Shown here piece after piece: positions 43,301 to 52,067 of a stretch of 64,000 bases of DNA. The DNA comes from Caulobacter sp. 73W. Its GTDB lineage: Bacteria > Pseudomonadota > Alphaproteobacteria > Caulobacterales > Caulobacteraceae. A model generated the notes under the pieces. It searched no databases and was not told the origin of the DNA. It was given only the letters and a program-made list of their open reading frames with translations. Position 1 is the first letter of the stretch. The number at the start of each line of letters is the position of its first letter. Location: contig NZ_CP158375.1 of NCBI RefSeq assembly GCF_041021955.1, positions 682,001 to 746,000 of the forward strand. Direction: 5' to 3'. The translations under genes were made by a program, and so were the position numbers.

Positions 43301-43998
43301 GCGCCCCCCAGCAAGACGAACCGGACATGACCGCCGCCGAGTACGCCCTCGGCGTCCTGGGCGCGGATGAGCGCGTCGCCGCCCGCCGCCGCATGGAGAG
43401 CGAACCCGGCTTCGCCGCCGAGGTCGCCGACTGGGACCGCCGCCTGGCGCCCTTGGTGGACGAGGTCGCGCCGGCCCAGCCGTCGCGCACCGTCTGGTTG
43501 CGCATCAAGGCGGGCCTGGGCGCGCCGGCCACGATCTGGAACAACCTCAACCTCTGGCGCGCCGCCACGGGCGTGTCGGTCGCCGCGGCGGCCGCCTGCC
43601 TGGTGGTGCTGGTCACGACGCCCGCGCCGGTCGCGCCGCCCGCCCCGGCAGTCGCCGAAGCCAAGCCGACGCCGATGGCCGTCGCCGCCCTGAAGCCGGA
43701 AAGCGGCCCGCCCGCCTTCGTCGTCGCCTATGACGAGGCCGGCAAGCGCCTGATCATCGCCCCGGCGGCGGTGTCGCCGGACGGCGTCCATGATCATGAG
43801 CTGTGGATCATGCCCGCCGACGGCAAGCCGGTGTCCATGGGCGTGATCAGCGCCGGTCAGGTCCTGGTCATCCCGACCGAACGCTTCGGCCTCAGCCAGA
43901 CCGGCACGCTCGCCGTCTCGGCCGAACCCCTGGGCGGCTCGCCCACCGGCCAGCCTACCGGCCCGGTCGTCGCCAGCGGCGCCCTGACCCCGCTCTAA
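43297..43998 (+). CDS. Anti-sigma factor, RskA family
   Basis: A 233-residue protein. The N-terminal 80 residues are a sigma-binding helical domain (TAAEYALGVLGADERVAARR), followed by one membrane helix (GVSVAAAAACLVVLVTT, about residues 92-110) and a periplasmic RskA-type C terminus (GVHDHELWIMPADGKPVSMG). It would hold the sigma factor at the membrane and release it on a periplasmic signal. No zinc-binding HxxxCxxC is seen, so it is not a ChrR/ZAS-type anti-sigma factor. The Met at 43297 overlaps the sigma gene. Confidence 0.9.
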   Translation: MSAPQQDEPDMTAAEYALGVLGADERVAARRRMESEPGFAAEVADWDRRLAPLVDEVAPAQPSRTVWLRIKAGLGAPATIWNNLNLWRAATGVSVAAAAACLVVLVTTPAPVAPPAPAVAEAKPTPMAVAALKPESGPPAFVVAYDEAGKRLIIAPAAVSPDGVHDHELWIMPADGKPVSMGVISAGQVLVIPTERFGLSQTGTLAVSAEPLGGSPTGQPTGPVVASGALTPL

Positions 43999-44004
43999 AG
44001 AAAA

Positions 44005-44028
44005 AGGCCCTCCCCGAAGGGAGGGCCT
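44005..44028. terminator. Intrinsic terminator between anti-sigma and M20 genes
   Basis: A perfect 10-bp stem, AGGCCCTCCC / GGGAGGGCCT, with a CGAA loop lies between convergent genes. The A-run on its left is a T-tract for the minus-strand M20 transcript. Confidence 0.88.
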
Positions 44029-44034
44029 GAAGCC

Positions 44035-45309
44035 TTACTGGTTGGCCGCCGACAGCAGGATCGCCAGGCCGATGCTCATGCCTTTCAGGCTGGCGCCCTT
44101 CTCCACGTCGATCCATTCGTCCAGGGCGTGAGCCCGGCCGGCGGTGCCGCCCGAACCGATGGTGATCCCCGGGATGCCCAGGCTCATCGGCATGTTGGCG
44201 TCGGTGGACGAGAACTGCAGTTCCGGCGTCATGCCGTGGGCGCGGATGGCGTCCTGCGCGCCCTTCACCAGGGCGGTGTCGGCGCTGGTCGAGCCGCCGG
44301 GACGGTCGCCGATCGGCTTGATGTCGGCGCTGATCTTGCCGGCGCGGGTCGAGCGGGCGGCGTTCTCACCCTCGACCGCCGCCGGGATGATGGCCAGGAA
44401 CTGCTTGTGCAGCTTGTCCAGCTCCTCGGGGCTTTCCGAGCGCATGTCGAATTCCATCCAGACGCTGTTGGGGATGGAGTTCACCGACGTGCCGCCGCCG
44501 GTGACGCTGGCCGAATAGGTGACGCGCGGCTTGGTCGGCAGCTGGATCTTGTAGAGGTCCGTGACCGCCTGGCTCATGGCCGTCATCGGGTTGACCAGGC
44601 CGAACGCGCCGTAGCTGTGGCCGCCCGGACCGTTGAAGGTGACCTTGTAGCGCTTGGATCCCACGCCGCCGTTCACCACCCGCGTCGGGTCGGTCCCGTC
44701 CATGGAGATGAAGTTGCCGATCCGGTCCTTGTACTTGCCCTTGGTGAACAGGTAGCGGACGCCGCGCAGGTCGCCGGGCCCCTCTTCGCCCACATTGCCG
44801 ACGAACAGGATGTCGTTCTTGGTCTTGATCCCCGCCTTGTTCATGGCGCGGATGTAGCCGAGCAGGACGGCCAGGCTGCGGGTGTCGTCGCCGATGCCGG
44901 GGGCCGACAGCTTGGTCCCCTCGCGCTTCACCTTGATCGGCGTGCCTTCCGGGAAGACGGTGTCCAGGTGCGCGGCGATGACTGTCAGCTTAGGCCCGCC
45001 AGCCGTGCCCTTGCGCACGCCCATGACATTGCCCTCTTCGTCCATCTCCACGTCGGTCAGACCGGCGTCCTTCAGCATCGCCATGTAGGCCTTGGCGCGC
45101 TCGGCTTCCTTGAAGGGCGGCGCCGGGATTTCGACGAGGGTGACGATCTCGCTGACGATGCGGTCGTGGTCGGCGTCGAGGGCCGACACGGCGCTCTTGT
45201 ACGGCGCGCTGGCGACGATCTTGTCGGCGGTGGTCGAGGCCGCGAGGGCCAGGCCCGGCGTGAGCGCAAGGGCGGCGATAAGGCTGAAACGGCTGACGGC
45301 GTGACGCAT
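44035..45309 (-). CDS. M20/M25/M40 family metallopeptidase, exported
   Basis: A 424-residue peptidase with a signal peptide (MRHAVSRFSLIAALALTPGL...). The M20 zinc site is visible: His-x-Asp in VIAAHLDTVFP, Asp in APGIGDDTRSLAV, Glu pair in FVGNVGEEGPGDL and the late His in GRAHALDEW; a dimerisation insert (VNGGVGSKRYKVTFNGPGGH) interrupts the catalytic domain. It resembles PepT-like or carboxypeptidase G2-like tri/dipeptidases. The Met at 45309 begins the signal peptide with GGGGGAG upstream. Confidence 0.92.
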   Translation of the reverse strand: MRHAVSRFSLIAALALTPGLALAASTTADKIVASAPYKSAVSALDADHDRIVSEIVTLVEIPAPPFKEAERAKAYMAMLKDAGLTDVEMDEEGNVMGVRKGTAGGPKLTVIAAHLDTVFPEGTPIKVKREGTKLSAPGIGDDTRSLAVLLGYIRAMNKAGIKTKNDILFVGNVGEEGPGDLRGVRYLFTKGKYKDRIGNFISMDGTDPTRVVNGGVGSKRYKVTFNGPGGHSYGAFGLVNPMTAMSQAVTDLYKIQLPTKPRVTYSASVTGGGTSVNSIPNSVWMEFDMRSESPEELDKLHKQFLAIIPAAVEGENAARSTRAGKISADIKPIGDRPGGSTSADTALVKGAQDAIRAHGMTPELQFSSTDANMPMSLGIPGITIGSGGTAGRAHALDEWIDVEKGASLKGMSIGLAILLSAANQ

Positions 45310-45443
45310 GAAGCAGGACTCCCCCAATGACTAAGGCGCCTTGCTTAGCATCAATCCCCCCGGCGAAAGCCCGGATAATCTGTAAGATCGCTGACACAAA
45401 TGCGGCATAGGTTCAGGGACCGCTGATCGTTGGGGGGCGTTAC

Positions 45444-46433
45444 ATGTTCAATCGTCGCGTGCTTGTGGCGGCGCTCGCGCCCCTGGCTCTGCTGGCCTGC
45501 AGCCCGGAAGCCTCGAAGCCGCAGGAACAGGTCCTGCGCTTCTCGATCCTTTCCACCGAGAACACCGCCAACCAGACCCAGAAGTGGAAGCCGTTCCTCG
45601 ACGACATGGCCAAGGAGACCGGGCTGAAGATCGAGCCCTTCTACGCCAGCAACTACACCTCGCTGATCGAAGCCATGCGCTTCAAGCAGACCGACGCGGG
45701 CTGGTTCTCGAACCAGTCGGGGATGGAGGCGGTGCGCCGCGGCGGCGGCGAGGTGTTCGCCAAGTCCACCCACCCCGGCGGCAAGCAGGGCTACAACGCC
45801 CTGATCATCACCAGGCGCGGTTCGGGCGTGACGCTGGACAAGCTGCTGGCCTGCGGCAAGCGCTACTCTTTCGGCATGGGCGACGCCAAGTCGACCTCGG
45901 GCACCCTGGCGCCGCTGACCTATCTGTTCGGCCCGCGCGACATCGACCCGCAGGTCTGCTTCTCGAACCTGCGCTCGGCCAAGCACGAGGCCAACCTGCT
46001 GTCGGTGGCCAACGGCCTGCTGGACGCGGCGACCTACAACACCAACGACGTGGAGCGCATGCAGCGGCGCCATGATCCCAAGGCCGACGCGGTGCTGGAG
46101 CAGATCGAGGTGCTGTGGACCTCGCCCAAGCTGCCGGAAGACCCCATCGTCTGGCGCAAGGACCTGGACCCCGAGATCAAGGCCAAGCTGAAGTCCTTCA
46201 TGCTCGGCTACGGCGTCGGCGACGACGCGGACGCCGACCGGGAGCGCAAGGTCCTGACCGACCTGAACTTCGGCGTCTTCCAGCAGGCCAATGACGACCA
46301 TCTGATCCCCGTGCGGGAGATGGAGGCCGCCGCCAACCTGCTGGAAGCCCGGCGCAAGGGCGACGCCGCCGCCGCCGAGGCCGCCCGCAAGGCCATGACC
46401 GAACTCAGCGCCCGCCGGGGAGGCGCGCTGTAG
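45444..46433 (+). CDS. PhnD-like phosphate/phosphonate ABC substrate-binding lipoprotein
   Basis: A 329-residue solute-binding protein with a lipoprotein signal ending LALLACSPE (Cys about residue 19). The body matches the PhnD/PtxB family: RFSILSTENTANQTQKWKPF, FYASNYTSLIEAMRFKQTDA and NALIITRRGSGV. The usual ATPase and permease genes (phnC, phnE) are absent; the next genes are a complete metNIQ importer, after 285 bp holding element R3. It may serve a distant transporter or act as a binding partner or sensor. Confidence 0.88.
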   Translation: MFNRRVLVAALAPLALLACSPEASKPQEQVLRFSILSTENTANQTQKWKPFLDDMAKETGLKIEPFYASNYTSLIEAMRFKQTDAGWFSNQSGMEAVRRGGGEVFAKSTHPGGKQGYNALIITRRGSGVTLDKLLACGKRYSFGMGDAKSTSGTLAPLTYLFGPRDIDPQVCFSNLRSAKHEANLLSVANGLLDAATYNTNDVERMQRRHDPKADAVLEQIEVLWTSPKLPEDPIVWRKDLDPEIKAKLKSFMLGYGVGDDADADRERKVLTDLNFGVFQQANDDHLIPVREMEAAANLLEARRKGDAAAAEAARKAMTELSARRGGAL

Positions 46434-46469
46434 CCCGGACCAGTATTCACTAGGGCGCTACAATATCAG

Positions 46470-46579
46470 CCGCTCATCCCCGCGAAGGCGGGGACCCAAG
46501 CTGAGTTTGAGGTTGTGGAGCAGGCGGAAAATCGACCCGCAGGAGCTGCTTGGTTCCCCGCCTTCGCGGGGATGAGCGG
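46470..46579. repeat. Intergenic palindromic element R3
   Basis: Near-perfect arms of about 26 bp (CCGCTCATCCCCGCGAAGGC at the left, its inverse GCCTTCGCGGGGATGAGCGG at the right) enclose 55 bp. It lies upstream of metN, in the same orientation class as R4-R5 but with different arm sequence; such long arms would form a strong hairpin. Confidence 0.85.
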
Positions 46580-46718
46580 GTTCCTGGGAGGTCTCGAGGG
46601 TGAATGTCGATCCAGCCCAGCCCCAGACTTTCTATAAGCTCCGAAGCGCATTTTTTAGCGCGCCCCTGGCGATTGTTAGGCTAATGAACCGCCCCTTCGC
46701 CAAGGACCCCTCTACGCC

Positions 46719-47699
46719 GTGATCGAATTCGAGCAGGTTCGCAAAATCTATCCCAAGGCCGGCGGCGCCGCCCTGGACGGCGTCTCCCTGCGTGTCGCCA
46801 AGGGCGAGGTGTTCGGGGTGATCGGCCAGTCGGGCGCCGGCAAGTCGACCCTGATCCGCCTGATCAACGGGCTGGAAAAGCCGACCCAAGGCCGCGTGAT
46901 CGTCGACGGCGCGGATGTCGGCGCCCTGCCGCCGGCGGGCCTGCGCGCCCTGCGCCGGCGCATAGGCATGATCTTCCAGCACTTCAACCTGCTGTCGTCC
47001 AAGACCGTCGCCCAGAACGTCGCCTTCCCCCTGAAGCTGGCGGGGACGCCCAAGGCCGAGATCGACCGACGGGTGAGCGAGTTGCTGGCCCGCGTCGGCC
47101 TGTCCGACCACGCCGCCAAGTATCCGGCCCAGCTATCCGGCGGCCAGAAGCAGCGCGTCGGCATCGCCCGCGCCCTGGCCACCAACCCGTCCGTCCTGCT
47201 GTGCGACGAGGCGACCAGCGCCCTCGACCCCGAGACCACCGACCAGATCCTGGCCCTGCTGGCCGACCTGAACCGCGAACTCGGCCTGACCATCGTGCTG
47301 ATCACCCACGAGATGGAGGTCATCCGCCGCATCTGCCATCGCGTGGCGGTGCTGGAGCGCGGCCTGGCCGTGGAGACCGGCGAGGTCGCCGAGGTCTTCC
47401 TGCATCCCAAGCACGCGGTGACCCATCGCATGCTGGCCGACGCCGGGCTGGAGGACAGCGCCATCCCCGCCGACGGCTCGGCCCTGCGCCTGACCTTCCG
47501 GGGCGCATCGACCTATGAGCCGATCCTGGGCCGCATCGCCCGCGAGACCGGCGTCGACTATTCGATCCTGTCCGGGCGCATCGACCGCATCCGCGACGAA
47601 CCCTATGGCCAGCTCACCGTCGCCCTGATCGGCGGCGACGTGGCCGAGGCCCGTCGCCGGCTGGAAGCCGCCGGCGTCCAGGTGGAGGCCGCGCGCTGA
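46719..47699 (+). CDS. metN: Methionine ABC transporter ATP-binding protein
   Basis: A 326-residue ATPase with Walker [12 protein letters not shown]-loop FQHFNLL, signature [15 protein letters not shown], Walker [15 protein letters not shown] and the H-loop LITHEM. The C-terminal 90 residues form the NIL regulatory domain ([20 protein letters not shown]), which in MetN binds methionine and gives trans-inhibition. The start is GTG at 46719. It leads metN-metI-metQ, with metI overlapping by one base. I see no SAM riboswitch in the 139 bp between R3 and the start. Confidence 0.95.
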   Translation: MIEFEQVRKIYPKAGGAALDGVSLRVAKGEVFGVIGQSGAGKSTLIRLINGLEKPTQGRVIVDGADVGALPPAGLRALRRRIGMIFQHFNLLSSKTVAQNVAFPLKLAGTPKAEIDRRVSELLARVGLSDHAAKYPAQLSGGQKQRVGIARALATNPSVLLCDEATSALDPETTDQILALLADLNRELGLTIVLITHEMEVIRRICHRVAVLERGLAVETGEVAEVFLHPKHAVTHRMLADAGLEDSAIPADGSALRLTFRGASTYEPILGRIARETGVDYSILSGRIDRIRDEPYGQLTVALIGGDVAEARRRLEAAGVQVEAAR

Positions 47700-48364
47700 T
47701 GGACAGCTTCTTCGCCAATATCGACTGGGCCGACATCGCCCAGGCCACCCTGGACACCCTGGCCATGCTGGGCGGCTCGCTGGCCCTGACCGTGGCCCTG
47801 GGCCTGCCCCTGGGCGTGGTGCTGTTCCTGACCGGCCCGCGCCAGCTGCTGGAGCAGAAAGCGGTTCACGGCATCCTGTCGGTGATCGTCAACATCCTGC
47901 GGGCCGTGCCCTTCATCATCCTGCTGATCATCATGATCCCCCTCACCGTGCTGCTGGTCGGCACGTCGCTGGGCGTGGCCGGGGCCATCCCGCCGCTGGT
48001 GGTCGGCGCCGCGCCGTTCTTCGCCCGCCTGGTGGAGACCGCCCTGCGCGAGGTCGACCGCGGCGTCATCGAGGCCAGCCAGGCCATGGGCGCCACGCCC
48101 CGCCAGATCGTCTTCGGCGCCCTGCTGCCCGAGGCCCTGCCCGGCCTGATCGCCGGGATCACCGTCACCGCCATCGCCCTGGTGTCCTACACCGCCATGG
48201 CCGGGGTGGTCGGGGCTGGCGGCCTGGGCGATCTGGCCATCCGCTTTGGCTATCAACGCTTCCAGACCGATGTGATGATCGTCACCGTCGTCCTGCTTCT
48301 CGTGCTTGTTCAGGTGCTGCAGATGGTCGGCGACCGCCTGGTCGTCCGCGTCAGCCGCCGCTAA
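47699..48364 (+). CDS. metI: Methionine ABC transporter permease
   Basis: A 221-residue inner-membrane permease with about five helices and the coupling-helix EAA motif region (LREVDRGVIEASQAMGATPR QIV, G-x9 loop). TAMAGVVGAGGLGDLAIRFG is highly characteristic of MetI. It forms the channel of the D/L-methionine importer with MetN and MetQ. Start and metN stop share a base (TGATG). Confidence 0.95.
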   Translation: MDSFFANIDWADIAQATLDTLAMLGGSLALTVALGLPLGVVLFLTGPRQLLEQKAVHGILSVIVNILRAVPFIILLIIMIPLTVLLVGTSLGVAGAIPPLVVGAAPFFARLVETALREVDRGVIEASQAMGATPRQIVFGALLPEALPGLIAGITVTAIALVSYTAMAGVVGAGGLGDLAIRFGYQRFQTDVMIVTVVLLLVLVQVLQMVGDRLVVRVSRR

Positions 48365-48383
48365 CCCCAAGGACCTTCCCCCG

Positions 48384-49187
48384 ATGCTCGCCCGCCGCGC
48401 CCTTCTGATCGCCGCCGCCTCGACCCTGCTGCTGGCCGCCTGCAACCGCCAGCCGGCCCAGAGCGCCGCCGACACCCTGACCGTCGGCGCCACCGCCGTG
48501 CCGCACGCCGAGATCCTCGAGGTCGTCCGCCCGATCCTGGAGAAGGAAGGCGTGAAGCTGCAGGTGAAGGTGTTCAACGACTACGTTCAGCCGAACCTGC
48601 AGGTCGATCAGAAGCAGCTGGACGTGAACTACTTCCAGACCAAGCCGTACTTCGACGAGTTCAACAAGGAACGCGGCACGCACCTGGTCACCGTGGTCGG
48701 CGTGCATATCGAGCCGCTGGGCGCCTATTCGCGCAAGCACAAGACCCTGGCCGAGATCCCGAACGGCGCGACCGTGGCCATACCGAACGAGCCCAGCAAC
48801 GGCGGCCGCGCCCTGCTGCTGCTGCAGAAGGCCGGGCTGATCACCCTGACCGATCCGACCAACGCCCTGGCGACGCTGAAGGACATCGCGTCCAACCCCA
48901 AGAACCTGAAGTTCCGCGAGCTGGAAGCCGCCACCCTGCCCCGCGTTCTGGGCGAACTGGACCTGGCGCTGATCAACACCAACTACGCCCTCGACGCCAA
49001 GCTGAACCCGACCCGCGACGCCCTGGCGATCGAGGACAAGGAAAGCCCCTACGTGAACTTCCTGGTCTCGCGTGAGGACAACAAGGAGGACCCGCGCGTC
49101 CAGAAGCTGGCCAAGGCCCTGACCGGCCCCGAGGTGAAGGCCTTCATCGAGAAGACCTACGACGGGGCCGTGGTGCCGGCGTTCTAA
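48384..49187 (+). CDS. metQ: Methionine-binding lipoprotein
   Basis: A 267-residue NlpA/MetQ-family lipoprotein: lipobox LLLAACNRQ (Cys about residue 20), TVGATAVPHAEILEVVRPIL, VNYFQTKPYFDEFNKE and LINTNYALDAKLNP, all standard for methionine-binding proteins. It delivers methionine to MetNI. The Met at 48384 begins the lipoprotein signal. The transcript probably ends in or near element R4. Confidence 0.95.
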   Translation: MLARRALLIAAASTLLLAACNRQPAQSAADTLTVGATAVPHAEILEVVRPILEKEGVKLQVKVFNDYVQPNLQVDQKQLDVNYFQTKPYFDEFNKERGTHLVTVVGVHIEPLGAYSRKHKTLAEIPNGATVAIPNEPSNGGRALLLLQKAGLITLTDPTNALATLKDIASNPKNLKFRELEAATLPRVLGELDLALINTNYALDAKLNPTRDALAIEDKESPYVNFLVSREDNKEDPRVQKLAKALTGPEVKAFIEKTYDGAVVPAF

Positions 49188-49204
49188 GAAGTCGAACTGA
49201 GAAA

Positions 49205-49317
49205 ATCCTCCCCCTCTGGGGGAGGGGGACCGCGAAGCGGTGGAGGGGGTAGGACCGGGCTCTGGCTCAGCAGTCCCCCTCCGGCCCTCTGGGCCACCTC
49301 CCCCAGAAGGGGAGGAT
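49205..49317. repeat. Intergenic palindromic element R4
   Basis: Arms ATCCTCCCCCTCTGGGGGAG and the inverse CTCCCCCAGAAGGGGAGGAT enclose GCTCTGGCTCAGCAGTCCCC. It lies between convergent metQ and the hybrid kinase, and could act as a terminator for both. Confidence 0.82.
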
Positions 49318-49330
49318 CAAAAGAAACCTC

Positions 49331-51070
49331 CTAAGCCGCCCGGCGGCCGCCTTCCGGGATCGCGGTGACCACCGCCTCGATCAGGCCTCGGGCGTCCAGC
49401 GGCTTGGTCAGGAAGGTCTCGACCCCGACGCTCAGCCATTGCTGGCGATGCTCCAGCAGGGCGTTGGCGGTGAGGGCCAGGATCGGGGTGGCGATATTGG
49501 CCCCGCTTTCGCGGATCAGGCGCGTGGCCTCGATGCCGTCCAGGATCGGCATCTGCATGTCCATCAGTATGACGTCGAAGGCCTGGACCTGCGCCAGGCG
49601 CACCGCTTCCTGGCCGTTCTCGGCCACCGTCACCCGGCAGCCCAAGGGCTCCAGATAGAGGCGGACGATCTTCTGGTTCACCGGATGGTCCTCGGCCAGC
49701 AGCACGGAAAGCTGCTTCAGGCCCTTGGTCTCCGTCTCCTCGTCTGGCTCGGCGTCGACCGCGCCTTCGTCGCCGAACACCATCGGCAGCTCCAGGCGGA
49801 AGACCGAGCCCACGCCCGGCTCGCTGCGCACGGTCAGGGAGCCGCCCATGGCCTCGGCCAGATGGCGGCTGATGCTGAGGCCCAGGCCCGTGCCGCCATA
49901 GCTGCGGGTGGTGCCAGGATTGGCCTGTTCGAAGCGGTCGAAGATGCGAGCCGCCACCTCGGGCGTCATGCCGACGCCCGTGTCGCGCACCTCGACCCAC
50001 AGCCGCGAAGGCCAGGTCAGCCGTCCCGCATGCAGGGCGATGGAGCCCGCGTCGGTGAACTTCACGGCGTTGGACAGCAGGTTGGAGAGGATCTGCTGGA
50101 AGCGCAGGGGATCGGTGACGATGCGGGCCGGCACGTCGCCGATCTCGGCCGACATGACCACGCCGTTCGCCTCCGCGCGGCTGCGCCACAGGTGCAGGCT
50201 GGCCTCCAGCTTGGCCGGCAGGTCGATGGCCACCTCCTCCAGCACCAGCTTGCCGGACTCGATCTTCGACAGGTCCAGCACGTCGTTCAGCAGCCCCAGC
50301 AGCACCTCGCTGGAGTGGGACAGCATCTGCACATGTTCGGCCTGTGCCGGGGTCAGCTTGTCGTCCTGCAGCAGGGTGGCGGCGGCGACCACCGCGTTCA
50401 TCGGGGTGCGGATCTCGTGGCTGATCGTGGCCAGGAAGGTGGACTTGGCGGCGCTGGCCTGTTCGGCGCGCCGACGCTCGGCCTCGGCTTGGTCGCGCGT
50501 CTGGCGCAGGGCGGCGTTGGTCGCCACGGTGCGCCGCACGGCGACGAAAAGGTGGGTGCTGTACAGGACCCCGGCGATGGTCACCGCCGTCATCGACAGC
50601 ATGTCGTCCTGCGGCGACAGCACGCCGCTCAGCAGCGGCAGGAACAGCAGGTAGGACAGGTGCGGGAGCGCCGCGCCCAGGAACAGGCGCCAGGCGGAGT
50701 GCATGTGCAGGGCGATGTGCAGCAGGCCGCCGGCCGGCTGCAGGATGGCGAACAGCTTGCCCGCCTCGCCGCCCGCGAACCACAGATAGACCGCGATGCC
50801 GGAATAGACCGCCGTGTTCAGCATGGCCGACAGGGTGCAGATCCAGATCCGCGCCCGCGACGGCGTCGCCATGGGGGCCTGTCGGATCGGCTTGAAGGCC
50901 AGCCAGTCGATGGCCTGGGCGACGCATACGCAGCCGTACCAGACCGCCGGCCAAAGCGGCCCGGAAAGCATCGTGGCCACGCCCGCCAGGAAGACGGCCA
51001 GCGCCAGGCGCGTCGGCAATTCCTTGGCGCGGGTGATCGCCACTGCGCCGTAGTCGTCGGTCTTCGACAC
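49331..51070 (-). CDS. Hybrid sensor histidine kinase / response regulator
   Basis: A 579-residue membrane kinase. Six or so hydrophobic segments fill the first 190 residues, followed by HisKA (phospho-His in FLATISHEIRTPMNAVVAAA), HATPase (SNLLSNAVKFTDAG, VRDTGVGMT, SYGGTGLGLSIS) and a C-terminal receiver (VLLAEDHPVNQKIV, phospho-acceptor Asp in DVILMDMQMPILDG, FLTKPL). It has no separate sensor domain beyond the membrane part. The start is GTG at 51070, with GGAGGAG upstream; a TTG 13 codons earlier is less likely. The output regulator is not adjacent. Confidence 0.92.
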   Translation of the reverse strand: MSKTDDYGAVAITRAKELPTRLALAVFLAGVATMLSGPLWPAVWYGCVCVAQAIDWLAFKPIRQAPMATPSRARIWICTLSAMLNTAVYSGIAVYLWFAGGEAGKLFAILQPAGGLLHIALHMHSAWRLFLGAALPHLSYLLFLPLLSGVLSPQDDMLSMTAVTIAGVLYSTHLFVAVRRTVATNAALRQTRDQAEAERRRAEQASAAKSTFLATISHEIRTPMNAVVAAATLLQDDKLTPAQAEHVQMLSHSSEVLLGLLNDVLDLSKIESGKLVLEEVAIDLPAKLEASLHLWRSRAEANGVVMSAEIGDVPARIVTDPLRFQQILSNLLSNAVKFTDAGSIALHAGRLTWPSRLWVEVRDTGVGMTPEVAARIFDRFEQANPGTTRSYGGTGLGLSISRHLAEAMGGSLTVRSEPGVGSVFRLELPMVFGDEGAVDAEPDEETETKGLKQLSVLLAEDHPVNQKIVRLYLEPLGCRVTVAENGQEAVRLAQVQAFDVILMDMQMPILDGIEATRLIRESGANIATPILALTANALLEHRQQWLSVGVETFLTKPLDARGLIEAVVTAIPEGGRRAA

Positions 51071-51177
51071 TCCAGGCTCCTCCCGGATGGGGGAGAGCCT
51101 GCGCCTCAATGTTTAATCAATGCCGCAAGAAATCGACGAACTGGCGAATTATTCGCGCTCGCCAAATTTGATCGCGA

Positions 51178-51963
51178 TCAGATGCTCGGGATCAGTCCGC
51201 CGTCCACCCGCACGATGGAGCCGGTGACATAGGCGGCCTGCTGGCTGGCCAGGAACGCCGCGACCGCGCCGTACTCCTCGGGCGTGCCCATGCGGCCGGC
51301 GGGAATGGCGGCGGTGGCTTCGGCCGTCACCTCGGCCTCCGTGCGCCCCTGGGCCTGCGCCCGCTTGCCGTCAAGGAAGCGGATGCGGTCGGTGGCGATG
51401 CGGCCCGGCACGATGATGTTGGCGGTGATGCCGTGCGGCGCGACCTCGCGCGACAGGGTCTTGGACCACCCCACCAGCGAGGCGCGCAGGGCGTTGGAGA
51501 TCGCCAGTCCCGGGATCGGCGCCTCGATCCCCGACGAGGTGCTGGTGATGATCCGCCCCCATCCCGCCGCCTTCATGCTCGGCAGGACGCGGTCGGTGAT
51601 GGCGATCACCGACAGGACCATCGACTGGAACTGTGCGGTCCACAGGGCCGGGTCCTGCCCCTGGGCCGTGGTCGGCGGCGGGCCGCCGGTGTTGTTGACC
51701 AGGATGTCGACCGGACCCAGCTCCTGCTCGATCCGGGCGATGTTCGGCTCGATCTGCGCCGGGTCAGCCAGGTCCCAGGACAGGGGTAGGCAGCGGACGT
51801 TCTTGTCCCACACCTGGCAGCAGGTCTCCTCGACCGCCTCGGGATTGCGGCCCGCCACCGCGACCCGCACGCCTTCGGCGGCCAGGGCTTGGGCGATCCC
51901 CCGACCGAGGCCGCCGCTGCCGCCCAGAACCAGCGCTGTCTTGCCGGCGATCCCAAAGTCCAT
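51178..51963 (-). CDS. Atypical SDR family oxidoreductase (no catalytic Tyr)
   Basis: A 261-residue SDR with a good cofactor motif (ALVLGGSGGLGRGIAQALAA) and C-terminal YVTGSIVRVDGG, but VNNTGGPPP instead of NNAG and PGLAISNALRASLVGWSK where YxxxK should be, so Tyr is missing and Arg sits at the Lys position. This variant branch, often annotated FabG-like, is recurrent and may use another chemistry or only bind. It lies 104 bp from the methylmalonate-semialdehyde dehydrogenase on the same strand. Confidence 0.82.
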   Translation of the reverse strand: MDFGIAGKTALVLGGSGGLGRGIAQALAAEGVRVAVAGRNPEAVEETCCQVWDKNVRCLPLSWDLADPAQIEPNIARIEQELGPVDILVNNTGGPPPTTAQGQDPALWTAQFQSMVLSVIAITDRVLPSMKAAGWGRIITSTSSGIEAPIPGLAISNALRASLVGWSKTLSREVAPHGITANIIVPGRIATDRIRFLDGKRAQAQGRTEAEVTAEATAAIPAGRMGTPEEYGAVAAFLASQQAAYVTGSIVRVDGGLIPSI

Positions 51964-52067
51964 CGAACGCTCCGATCAAATCGAGGCGCAGACAGAAAGG
52001 CGTCAGAGGCCCCGAGGCAAGGTCGTAAAAGCCGAATTGAGGAGGCTGAACGACGAACGCCGATCGA

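Noticed and set aside
45444..46433. Complete phosphonate transporter
   Set aside because: No phnC or phnE beside the PhnD-like gene.
46580..46718. SAM riboswitch upstream of metN
   Set aside because: I could not find the conserved SAM-I, SAM-II or SAM/SAH cores; a covariance search would settle it.
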